Of a DNA stretch of 6,419 nt, positions 1-5,628 are shown in pieces. Below the pieces are notes generated by a model that was given only the letters and a program-made list of their open reading frames with translations, was not told the DNA's origin and made no database searches. Source of the DNA: Candidatus Eiseniibacteriota bacterium (GTDB lineage Bacteria > Eisenbacteria > RBG-16-71-46 > JAFGJU01); contig JAFGJU010000079.1 in assembly GCA_016928935.1 (NCBI GenBank), positions 1 through 6,419 of the forward strand. The letters run 5' to 3'. The translations under genes and the position numbers were made by a program. Position 1 is the stretch's first letter. Every line of letters starts with the position of its first letter.

Positions 1-160
1 CCTCGCAGGTGAGGACCGAACGCCTGAGGCGAGTCCGGCCGCCGTCGCGTCACAAAATCCCCTTCGCAGGCGAGGACTGAGCAGCGAGTTTAGAAAACGC
101 CCCCTCGCAGACGAGGACCAAACAGCAATTTTGAGAACCGCCCCGGTAGGCGGGACTAGG
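1..160. repeat. Array of degenerate hairpin repeats
   Basis: Copies of a short hairpin with consensus close to CCTCGCAGGCGAGGAC lie at about 1-16, 61-77 and 102-118. A diverged one (CCGCC, loop, GGCGG) lies at about 138-155. The hairpin in the third copy is CCTCG-CAGA-CGAGG. In the second copy one stem pair becomes T-G. Copies two and three are 41 nt apart and share downstream sequence (AGCAR, TTTNAGAAMMCGCC-like). Copies one and two are 61 nt apart; the extra 20 nt contain a second nested hairpin (GGAC, CGCC-TGA-GGCG, GTCC) at 13-36. No gene is recognisable. The array may continue left of the window. It could be a transcribed structured RNA or an intergenic repeat family; the sequence does not decide. 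Confidence 0.6.
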
Positions 161-187
161 GGATTATAACACAAGGACGTGGCCCAG

Positions 188-294
188 CCTCGGGAACCCC
201 TTTGCCATGTATTGATACCCCTTATCCGTCTACTGACCGATCCCTGTGACCCTGAGCCCCGGCCTCGGGAACCCTTTTGCCAAGTGTTGATACG
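188..294. repeat. Pair of 32-nt direct repeats, 75 nt apart
   Basis: Positions 188-219 and 263-294 match at 28 of 32 bases, both starting CCTCGGGAACCC and ending TTGATAC plus one or two bases. The preceding bases (GCCC, then AG or CGG) are also similar. The 75-nt spacing is about seven helical turns, so both copies would face the same side of the DNA, as paired protein sites often do. No open frame here has a ribosome site or a recognisable product. It could also be a tandem duplication that has decayed outside the core. Confidence 0.6.
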
Positions 295-409
295 GCTCAA
301 GGCGCAGGAAGTTTCATTCGGTTTGAACCCACCCGTCCCAGTCCCACGTCGCGCCGGGACAGAGCCTGGTCGGTGCTGAAAACGACCGCGAGACGCGTGA
401 GCGGCCTGC

Positions 410-466
410 GCTTCCAGGCACGGCCTTGGCTTCCAGGCGCAATCCTCGCTTCCAGGCGCGACCTCC
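410..466. repeat. 19-bp tandem repeat, three copies
   Basis: GCTTCCAGGC begins at 410, 429 and 448, giving three adjacent 19-bp units. The first ten bases are the same in every copy and the remaining nine vary (RCRRYCYYS-like). The block sits 143 bp upstream of the start codon at 609. It is short and well phased, so it could be a cluster of binding sites for a regulator of the downstream gene or only a slipped-strand duplication. Confidence 0.6.
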
Positions 467-497
467 TCATCTCCTTGATGACAACCCCTTGGTGTCG

Positions 498-506
498 TGG
501 TATGCT
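498..506 (+). promoter_or_regulatory. Possible extended -10 promoter element
   Basis: TGGTATGCT fits the extended -10 form TGnTATnnT of the housekeeping sigma factor (hexamer TATGCT, four of six matches to TATAAT). The best -35-like hexamer, TTGATG at 475-480, is 20 bp upstream, too far for a good promoter, so the call rests on the extended -10 alone. It would start RNA about 90-100 nt before the gene at 609. This is a weak guess. Confidence 0.2.
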
Positions 507-596
507 GGCGCCGCCGGTTCATAGAGGGTCGCCAGGACGGCCCGAAGGACCCAGAACGGGGCCCCGCAATTGACCCGAAGGGCCTCACAACCGAAC

Positions 597-603
597 AAGG
601 AGG
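597..603 (+). promoter_or_regulatory. Strong Shine-Dalgarno AAGGAGG deciding the start at 609
   Basis: AAGGAGG lies five bases before the ATG at 609. It settles the start of the small gene there and not at the in-frame TTG at 570, which has no ribosome site. Confidence 0.85.
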
Positions 604-608
604 TTGCA

Positions 609-1115
609 ATGGGTAACGTCTTGAAGGAGTTCCCACAGCAGCTCACCGGCAGGCCGCCTGAGAAAGTTTGGGCGGGCGCGTGCCGGAGCTATGGCATCAT
701 CTGGGGGCAGATGGGACGTGCGGTGGTGGACGCCTTCGGCGCCAAGGGGGCCGAGGCACTCAGGGAAGGACAAAGACGAGTGGCCAGGATGCAGGTCCCC
801 AAGGCCTTCGAGTCGGGTCGCTTCGAGCGGAACGCAAAGGGCATGGCGGAGTACATGCTGCTCGCCGAGGAGACTCTCGGCATGAAGGTGGAGATGGAGC
901 CGGGTGCCACTGCTGAGCGAGCCGTGTTCCGGTGGCTGGAGTGTCCGTTGTTCGACGACGCCGCGAAGGAGTCCACGCCCGAACTCTGCCGGGCCAACGA
1001 CGAGTTCGAGATGGAGGCGGTCAAGTTGGTGCATCCGCAGCTCACCTGCACCATCACGAAGTGTAGGGGAAACGGAGACGACTGCTGCGAGATGGTGTTC
1101 GAGATGAAGAAATGA
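609..1115 (+). CDS. L-2-amino-thiazoline-4-carboxylic acid hydrolase-like protein
   Basis: Small soluble protein of 168 aa without signal peptide or membrane segment. The general layout resembles the L-2-amino-thiazoline-4-carboxylate (ATC) hydrolase family, known from cysteine synthesis from thiazolines but mostly uncharacterised. A helical N-terminal half (about 20-65, WAGACRSYG through FGAKGAEALREG) is followed by a C-terminal half with LECPLFDD (110-117), ELCRANDEFEME (125-136) and a closing GNGDDCCEMVFE (154-165), where this family usually has a late glycine-Asp-x-Cys strand. There are seven cysteines (25, 112, 127, 147, 152, 159, 160), which would suit metal binding or thiol chemistry. 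The start is chosen on AAGGAGG five bases upstream. The gene is flanked by repeat-filled gaps and looks monocistronic. Assignment is by remembered family pattern; substrate unknown. It could equally be a non-enzymatic ligand-binding relative. Confidence 0.6.
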   Translation: MGNVLKEFPQQLTGRPPEKVWAGACRSYGIIWGQMGRAVVDAFGAKGAEALREGQRRVARMQVPKAFESGRFERNAKGMAEYMLLAEETLGMKVEMEPGATAERAVFRWLECPLFDDAAKESTPELCRANDEFEMEAVKLVHPQLTCTITKCRGNGDDCCEMVFEMKK

Positions 1116-1120
1116 GTCCA

Positions 1121-1255
1121 CGGCCCCGGAGTGCGGCGGCCCGTAAGACACGTGAGTGTAGTTGAGTTTGTTCGTGGGCGCGGCGCGGAGCGCGGCGACC
1201 CGTAAGACACGTGACTGTTGTTGAGTTTGTTCTTGCCCGCGGCCCCGGAGTGCGG
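1121..1255. repeat. 59-bp direct repeats between the first two genes
   Basis: Starting six bases after the stop at 1115, a unit of about 59 bp occurs twice in full and once in part. CCCGTAAGACACGTGA begins at 1140 and 1199, and the 37-nt segments 1140-1176 and 1199-1235 match at 34 positions. The GC-rich lead-in CGGCCCCGGAGTGCGG at 1121-1136 returns exactly at 1240-1255, two periods later. Each full unit contains the palindrome CACGTG and ends in TTGAGTTTGTTC. This could be a multi-site operator, the 3' end of the preceding transcript, or a remnant of an intergenic repeat family. Confidence 0.7.
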
Positions 1256-1268
1256 GGCTCCGAGGGCA
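1234..1268 (+). other. GC-rich stem-loop in the intergenic gap
   Basis: TGCCC (1234-1238) pairs with GGGCA (1264-1268). Inside it GCCCC (1242-1246) pairs with GGGGC (1254-1258) over the 7-nt loop GGAGTGC. That makes ten base pairs with an internal loop. No T tract follows, so it is not a typical intrinsic terminator. It overlaps the last partial copy of the 59-bp repeat. It may protect the 3' end of the preceding messenger. Confidence 0.45.
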
Positions 1269-1417
1269 GCGATCAAGTACTTATCGGTGACCCTGGTGCC
1301 ATGGGCATGGGGCACTGGTCTTAGCTTGGCTCGCCTGGGTGCGCACGTCTGCCAGCGTGATAAGGGGTGGGGTGCTGGACTGGCGTGTTGCCGCTGTGGC
1401 GACCGACGACCAACCGA

Positions 1418-1441
1418 CCCCCTTAGGCGGCGGCCTGGGGG
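1418..1441 (+). other. Nine-base-pair stem-loop ahead of the kinase frame
   Basis: CCCCC (1418-1422) pairs with GGGGG (1437-1441), and AGGC (1425-1428) pairs with GCCT (1433-1436) around the loop GGCG, leaving only a two-base TT bulge. This is the most stable local fold in the gap. It lies 78 bases before the preferred kinase start, with no T tract after it. It could be a terminator of non-standard type, an attenuator or a messenger leader structure. The rest of 1256-1505 shows no clear promoter or gene. Confidence 0.5.
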
Positions 1442-1505
1442 CTCTGAAGCAACTACCAAGGCGTACCATAACCTCCTGACGTGGCGACAACGCGAGAGAA
1501 GGGCC

Positions 1506-1510
1506 GGAGG
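1506..1510 (+). promoter_or_regulatory. Shine-Dalgarno GGAGG before the kinase start
   Basis: GGAGG lies nine bases before the ATG at 1520. It is the best ribosome site near the beginning of the long kinase frame; the in-frame GTG at 1481 has none. A second in-frame candidate is the ATG at 1769, with GGAG eight bases upstream (1757-1760), between the two repeat blocks. Confidence 0.55.
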
Positions 1511-1519
1511 TCTACCGGC

Positions 1520-3985
1520 ATGACCACCAGGATGACCGCGCGGGACACCACCGGGGTAACCACGCGGAACACCACCTGGATGACAACGCGGGATACCAGC
1601 GGGGTAATCACACGGAACACCACCAGCATGACAACGCGAAACACAGCCAGGATGACCATGCGGGACACCACTAGGGTAAACAAGCGGAACACCGCCGGCA
1701 TGAGCACGCGGAAGACAACGAGTATGACCACCCGAAAGACCACCAGAACGGCTGCGGGAGAGTCTCGCATGACTCGCGCTCCTCGCAGAACTGACGCTAC
1801 TGGCAGAGCTCGCGCTGCTCGCAGAACTGAAGCTCCTCGCAGAACTGACGCTCCTGACAGAGCTCACGTTCCTCGCAGAACTCGCACTCCTCGCATAACT
1901 CGCGCTACTCGCGGAACTGGCGTCCTCCTCAGGACTCGCGCGCCTCGCGGAATCCGCGGAAGGCCGTCGGCGCGCAGGCCCTCGAGGAGTACTCTCCCCT
2001 CTCCGGTTCCCATCCCGGTGACGACGACCCAGATCGCACTGAAGAGTCTCTTCGATCACACGTGGGACGCCATCCTGATTACGGACAGGAGCCGGCGTGT
2101 GGTGGACGCGAACCTTTCGGCCCGCAGGCTATTCGGCATCTCCAGGCGACGGTTGCTGGGGATGAGGATAGATGACTTCGGGTTCGACGACTCGAGAAGC
2201 AGGTACAGGCGGCTTCTGGATGGGACTCTCCGGCCGCCCCTTGTCAGAGGAGAGTACGTTCGTCGGACGGCGCGCACAGGTGGAGACCAGGACGGCAGTC
2301 GGGGTCTGGGCGGGGATCGGGATCGCACCGGCAATCGCGACAGAATGACCCTGGACGCCATCGGAGCGCGGATCGACAGGAATCACGCCGTCTTCATCTT
2401 CAGAGACATCACGGAGCACAAGAAGGCCGAGGAGAAGATCAAGGCGTCGGAGGAAAAGTTCCGGAGCATCATTAGAGACGCCGGACTGGGCATGGTCTTC
2501 GTGGACACGGCCGGAGTGCACATCGACGTAAACGACGCCTTTTGTAGGATGACCGGTTTTTCTCGCGACGAACTCGTGGGATGCGGGGTGCCCTATCCGT
2601 ACTGGCCGCAGGAGCAGATTCCACGATTCTTCCAGGGCATGCAGAATGCCCTGGCGGGTCGCGTCACCGTGGCCGAGACCATTTTCGTGAAGAAGAACGG
2701 CGAGCGTCTTCCGGTCAGGATCCACCCCTCCTTCGTGACGGACCACACCGGCGCAATAGTGGGTCAGATCGGCATATTCGAGGACATCTCGTCCTGGGAG
2801 ACTCTGCAGCAGGAGGTCGTCTACGCGCAGAAGATGCAGGCCGTGGGCGCTCTTGCCGACGGCATAGTGCACGAGTTCAGCAACCTGCACGGTGGCATGC
2901 GTCTTGTGATAGAGACGGCACTGGCCGAGTTGGGCCGCGAACTGCCCATCAGAAGGGACCTGGAGGTTGTCCTGGAACGGCTCGAAAGGGCCAGCAGTAT
3001 CACGGGGCATCTGAGGACGTTCGGGTTGAAGACGCCGTCGCGAAGGACACAGACCCACTTGTCCGATGTTCTGGAGGAAGCCCTGGACATCGCGACCGCC
3101 ACACTTAAGAAGGACCGCATATCAGTGGAACTGGACCTATCTAAGGACGTTCCCCGTCTCTTCCTCGATCGCGCCCAGATTGTGCAGGCCCTGCTGAACC
3201 TGATACTGAACGCAAGAGACGCCATGGAGGCCGCGGACGTCAGGCGTCTCAGAGTGAGTACGGGCGTGAAAGACGGTAAGGCCTTTCTCATGCTGAGCGA
3301 CACTGGTTCCGGCATCGCCTCCGAGTACATCACCAGCATATTCGACCCGTTCTTCACGACTAAGGAGGACCGCGGCGAACAAATGAGAAGCGGTTTCGGC
3401 CTGGGGCTTACCATGTCGGAGGCAATCGTCCGAGACCACGGCGGCACGATCGAGGTCTCCAGCAACGTGGGCGCGGGGTCTGCGTTCACGGTCTGGCTCC
3501 CGCTCGACATACCCCCATTGGTGTCACGGGTGAGCCTTTCCGGTGACCTCTGTGCCGCGATGAGGGGGAAGAGGATCCTCGTGCTGGTCAACGACGCGGC
3601 GCTCAGGGCGCTTCTGGACAACGCTCTGAAGCGCGTCGGCTGTGTCGTCCAGACGGCGGGTCAGCCGGACGAGGGCGCCTACCTTACGACCCGAAGCAAG
3701 TTCGACGTCGTCGTGGTGGGCCTGGGTCTGCCGGGCGGGAGTGCCAAGACCTTCCTGAGAGCGATTCGGAAGCAGGCGCCTGCGGACCGACCCGCGACGA
3801 TAGTAGTGATGGGTGGTGACGGCGACACCGGACCGAAGAAGGCCGCGATGCCGAGAGCGGACGCGGTCGTTCACAAACCGGTGACGCTGGAGTCCCTCTA
3901 CGCAGCGCTTGAGACAGTGGTGGGGGCGAAAGACGGGCGTCAGGAACGAACGACGGCCGACCCCGGCGGTTCGTTGTCCCGTTGA
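1520..3985 (+). CDS. Cytosolic PAS-PAS hybrid histidine kinase with degenerate receiver domain
   Basis: Sensor kinase of 821 aa from the ATG at 1520, no membrane segments, so probably a cytoplasmic sensor. Residues 1-165 are low-complexity Thr/Arg-rich repeats coded by minisatellites. Then come PAS 1 (about 173-297, ending FRDITEH, with a Gly/Asp/Arg-rich insert), PAS 2 (about 310-425, SEEKFRSI to FEDISSW), HisKA with the phospho-accepting His451 in ADGIVHEFSN, and HATPase (N560 in NLILNARDAM, DTGSGI at 594-599, FDPFFTTK, GFGLGLT). These catalytic boxes look intact. The C-terminal receiver-like domain (about 683-800) has Gly734 in FDVVVVGLGLPGG where the phosphorylated Asp belongs; the acidic pair is reduced to Asn-Asp (691-692), while HKP (Lys786) remains. 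The next gene encodes the likely partner regulator 66 bp on. The true start is uncertain: GTG 1481, ATG 1769 or GTG 2018 are alternatives, the last giving a normal PAS-first kinase but lacking a ribosome site. Confidence 0.9.
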   Translation: MTTRMTARDTTGVTTRNTTWMTTRDTSGVITRNTTSMTTRNTARMTMRDTTRVNKRNTAGMSTRKTTSMTTRKTTRTAAGESRMTRAPRRTDATGRARAARRTEAPRRTDAPDRAHVPRRTRTPRITRATRGTGVLLRTRAPRGIRGRPSARRPSRSTLPSPVPIPVTTTQIALKSLFDHTWDAILITDRSRRVVDANLSARRLFGISRRRLLGMRIDDFGFDDSRSRYRRLLDGTLRPPLVRGEYVRRTARTGGDQDGSRGLGGDRDRTGNRDRMTLDAIGARIDRNHAVFIFRDITEHKKAEEKIKASEEKFRSIIRDAGLGMVFVDTAGVHIDVNDAFCRMTGFSRDELVGCGVPYPYWPQEQIPRFFQGMQNALAGRVTVAETIFVKKNGERLPVRIHPSFVTDHTGAIVGQIGIFEDISSWETLQQEVVYAQKMQAVGALADGIVHEFSNLHGGMRLVIETALAELGRELPIRRDLEVVLERLERASSITGHLRTFGLKTPSRRTQTHLSDVLEEALDIATATLKKDRISVELDLSKDVPRLFLDRAQIVQALLNLILNARDAMEAADVRRLRVSTGVKDGKAFLMLSDTGSGIASEYITSIFDPFFTTKEDRGEQMRSGFGLGLTMSEAIVRDHGGTIEVSSNVGAGSAFTVWLPLDIPPLVSRVSLSGDLCAAMRGKRILVLVNDAALRALLDNALKRVGCVVQTAGQPDEGAYLTTRSKFDVVVVGLGLPGGSAKTFLRAIRKQAPADRPATIVVMGGDGDTGPKKAAMPRADAVVHKPVTLESLYAALETVVGAKDGRQERTTADPGGSLSR
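1523..1762. repeat. 24-bp minisatellite, ten units, at the kinase 5' end
   Basis: Ten adjacent 24-bp units, the first nine clear and the tenth diverged. In the kinase frame each codes for eight residues of the type TTRMTTRD or TTGVTTRN. There is a higher-order 48-bp period: units with ATG and GAC/GAT (1, 3, 6) alternate with units carrying GTA and AAC (2, 4, 7). Counting differences from the consensus by hand gives about 17, 7 and 23 at kinase codon positions 1, 2 and 3, which is compatible with the kinase frame though not proof of translation. Length is a multiple of three, so unit gain or loss would keep the frame. Confidence 0.85.
1779..1958. repeat. 18-bp minisatellite, eight clear units plus two diverged
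   Basis: Units of 18 bp close to CTCCTCGCAGAACTGACG run without gaps from 1779 to 1922; units one and four are identical. Two decayed units follow to 1958. In the kinase frame they give APRRTD-type hexapeptides. In the frame whose codons begin at kinase codon position 2 they give the amphipathic hexapeptide LLAELT/A, interrupted by TAA in the seventh unit (1896-1898) and preceded by a TGA at 1770-1772. The block joins the 24-bp repeat to the first PAS domain. Confidence 0.85.
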
Positions 3986-4037
3986 TTGGCGGAAACGGCG
4001 GTTCGGTCGCGGACCCGAGCCGCGGGCCTCAACAGGC

Positions 4038-4042
4038 AGGGG
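4038..4042 (+). promoter_or_regulatory. Shine-Dalgarno AGGGG deciding the start at 4052
   Basis: AGGGG lies nine bases before the ATG at 4052. It supports this start over the in-frame TTG at 3986, which directly overlaps the kinase stop region, has no ribosome site and would add 22 residues foreign to a receiver domain. Confidence 0.6.
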
Positions 4043-4051
4043 TGTGAGCTT

Positions 4052-5395
4052 ATGACCGACAGACCGAAAGTGCTGGTCGCCGACGACGAGCCGACCATTC
4101 GGCAGGCCTGCGCCCGGACCCTGGAGAAGATGGGCTTCGAGGCATACACCGCCGCGACCGGCACGGAGGCCGTTGAAATCGCCAGGAAAAACGACATTTC
4201 GTTTGTGCTGCTGGACATCAAGATGCCCGGGATGGACGGCCTGACGGTCCTGGCGGAGCTCAAGAAGCTCAAGCCCGAGACCAGGGCCATCATCATCACC
4301 GGGGCCGGTTCCATGGAATCGGCCGTCGTGGCCATGAGGTTGGGTGCGTCGGACTACCTGATGAAGGAATATCCACAGTTTTCGCTGAAGGAGCTGCGGG
4401 AGGCCGTCCTGCGCGTGTTCGGGAACCCGCTTGCCCACGTCGAGTCGGCCAGGGAGGAGGAGGAATTCTTCGGCCTGGTCGGCAGAACTCCGGCCATGCT
4501 CGAGCTCAGGCGCTCCATCGAGCTCGTGGCGTTGAGCGACGTCACCGCCCTGATAGTCGGAGAAACCGGCACCGGCAAGGAGCTGGTCGCGAGGGCGATT
4601 CACCGGCTGAGCTCGCGGGCCGACAAGCCCTTTGTGGCGATAGACTGCAGCATCATCGGAGAGCGCATTGCCGAGAGCGAGCTCTTCGGGCACAAGAAGG
4701 GCGCTTTCACCGACGCGCACAGCGACAGAATCGGCCTTCTCCAGGCCGCCGGAAAGGGTACCGTGTTCCTGGACGAGATCACAAACATCCCCATTGAAGT
4801 TCAGGCGAAGCTGCTGCGTGCCCTTCAGGAGAAGGAGATCAGGCCCATCGGCAGCGAACAGACGCAGCGGATGGAGGCGCGGGTGCTCGCGGCCAGCAAC
4901 ACCGACGTTCTGGAGGCGGTGAAACTTGGCCGATTCAGACACGACCTTTTCTACCGGCTTCACGTGTTCCCCATCAACGTGCCGCCGCTCAGGGATCGCA
5001 AGGACGACTTCCCGCTTCTGGTGAGGCATTTCGTGCGGAAACACGGGAGGCCCGACTTTGCCCCCGTGCAGTTCGAGGACTCGGCAATCGAGTTCCTCAA
5101 GTCATACGGCTGGCCGGGGAACGTAAGGGAGCTGGAGAGCTTCGTGCGCCTGGCCATCACCGTGAGCCCGGCCGGCACGCTATCGCGGGACAGGGTGGAG
5201 GAGCTTCTGAGCGAGTTCGGCCGATTCGGACGCCCCGAGCCATCGGCAACACTGAGCCTTGAGGAGACGGAGCGAGAGGCAATCGTGGCTGCGCTCTCCC
5301 AAGCCGGCGGCGATAAGCGAAAGGCAGCAAAGGCGCTGGGGCTTGCCCTCAGCACCCTGTACAGAAAAATCAAGAAGTTCCGCATAGACGCGTGA
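4052..5395 (+). CDS. NtrC-family sigma-54-dependent response regulator
   Basis: Transcription activator of 447 aa that uses ATP hydrolysis to open sigma-54 promoters. The receiver domain (5-120) is complete: acidic pocket Asp11-Asp12, phospho-acceptor Asp55 in LLDIKMPGMDG, Thr83 and Lys105, although Lys105 is followed by Glu where Pro is usual. The AAA+ domain (about 140-375) has Walker A GETGTGKE (170-177), Walker B GTVFLDE (236-242), arginines in FRHDLFYRL (295-303) and WPGNVREL (354-361). The sigma-contacting loop reads GAFTDA (217-222) in place of GAFTGA. A Fis-type helix-turn-helix closes the protein (about 405-445, KRKAAKALGL to TLYRKIKKF). It sits 66 bp after the kinase gene, with no promoter or terminator seen between, so the two very likely form a two-component pair on one transcript. 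Its probable target is the sigma-54 promoter at 5629. The order of domains and length are standard for the family. Confidence 0.95.
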   Translation: MTDRPKVLVADDEPTIRQACARTLEKMGFEAYTAATGTEAVEIARKNDISFVLLDIKMPGMDGLTVLAELKKLKPETRAIIITGAGSMESAVVAMRLGASDYLMKEYPQFSLKELREAVLRVFGNPLAHVESAREEEEFFGLVGRTPAMLELRRSIELVALSDVTALIVGETGTGKELVARAIHRLSSRADKPFVAIDCSIIGERIAESELFGHKKGAFTDAHSDRIGLLQAAGKGTVFLDEITNIPIEVQAKLLRALQEKEIRPIGSEQTQRMEARVLAASNTDVLEAVKLGRFRHDLFYRLHVFPINVPPLRDRKDDFPLLVRHFVRKHGRPDFAPVQFEDSAIEFLKSYGWPGNVRELESFVRLAITVSPAGTLSRDRVEELLSEFGRFGRPEPSATLSLEETEREAIVAALSQAGGDKRKAAKALGLALSTLYRKIKKFRIDA

Positions 5396-5447
5396 CTCGT
5401 GCCCGCCTGCAACAGGAAGCCCCGGATTCCCATCACAAGGTGCTTAT

Positions 5448-5466
5448 TGTTCCCGTTTTGAGAACA
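5448..5466. promoter_or_regulatory. Inverted repeat TGTTC-N9-GAACA
   Basis: Perfect five-base arms at 5448-5452 and 5462-5466, 53 bp after the activator's stop codon. No T tract follows, so a terminator is unlikely. It could be a protein site upstream of the sigma-54 promoter; the arms are short and may be chance. Confidence 0.25.
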
Positions 5467-5543
5467 CCATAACTCACTGAACAGCAAGAGATTGTGCCGT
5501 GCATTCTCATCGCGAGTGCGGATGATGAGAAACGCGGACCCGG

Positions 5544-5560
5544 CGGGACCCGATGTCCCG
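5544..5560. promoter_or_regulatory. Palindrome CGGGAC-N5-GTCCCG, candidate activator-binding site
   Basis: Perfect six-base arms with a five-base spacer form a 17-bp dyad, the size and shape of sites bound by Fis-type helix-turn-helix dimers of NtrC-family activators. Its centre is about 80 bp upstream of the -24 element and about 100 bp upstream of the expected transcription start, inside the usual range for such enhancers. The stretch between it and the promoter is AT-richer than its surroundings (including eight T at 5608-5615), as would suit DNA bending. It could also form a short RNA hairpin after the activator gene, but there is no T run directly behind it. Confidence 0.45.
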
Positions 5561-5628
5561 TGAGACAGGATTCAGGTAATTGTCTGCGATTGTGTAGATT
5601 ATGCCGCTTTTTTTTGCGAGGGCAGTCT

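Noticed and set aside
1..300. CRISPR array
   Set aside because: The repeats are few, divergent and unevenly spaced (41, 61 and 75 nt), without unique spacers of constant length.
320..330. GGTTTGAACCC resembling a tRNA T-arm
   Set aside because: The conserved C of the T-loop is T, and no acceptor, D or anticodon arms fit around it.
179..573. Two overlapping small plus-strand frames in the repeat-rich start
   Set aside because: They are Pro/Arg-rich translations of repeats with no ribosome site or known family.
1310..1325. GGCAC...GC and, at 491-505, GG...GC sigma-54-like spacings
   Set aside because: Both have eleven bases between GG and GC where ten are required.
1453..1770. Minus-strand frame coding a hydrophobic VVFRVVIL-type repeat
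   Set aside because: It is explained wholly by the 24-bp minisatellite read backwards, with no supported gene context.
689..2059. Long open frame on the minus strand (456 codons) rich in Ser, Gly and Pro repeats
   Set aside because: It lies antisense in the same codon register as the kinase repeats and also runs across the small gene. Its repeats mirror the minisatellites, and no domain is recognisable.
3524..5044. 506-codon open frame on the minus strand
   Set aside because: It is antisense to the kinase end and the NtrC-type gene, whose protein motifs are unmistakable. Long antisense frames are common in GC-rich coding DNA.
5396..5620. Intrinsic terminator after the NtrC-type gene
   Set aside because: The dyads found have no T run directly behind them, and the eight T at 5608-5615 have no stable hairpin in front.
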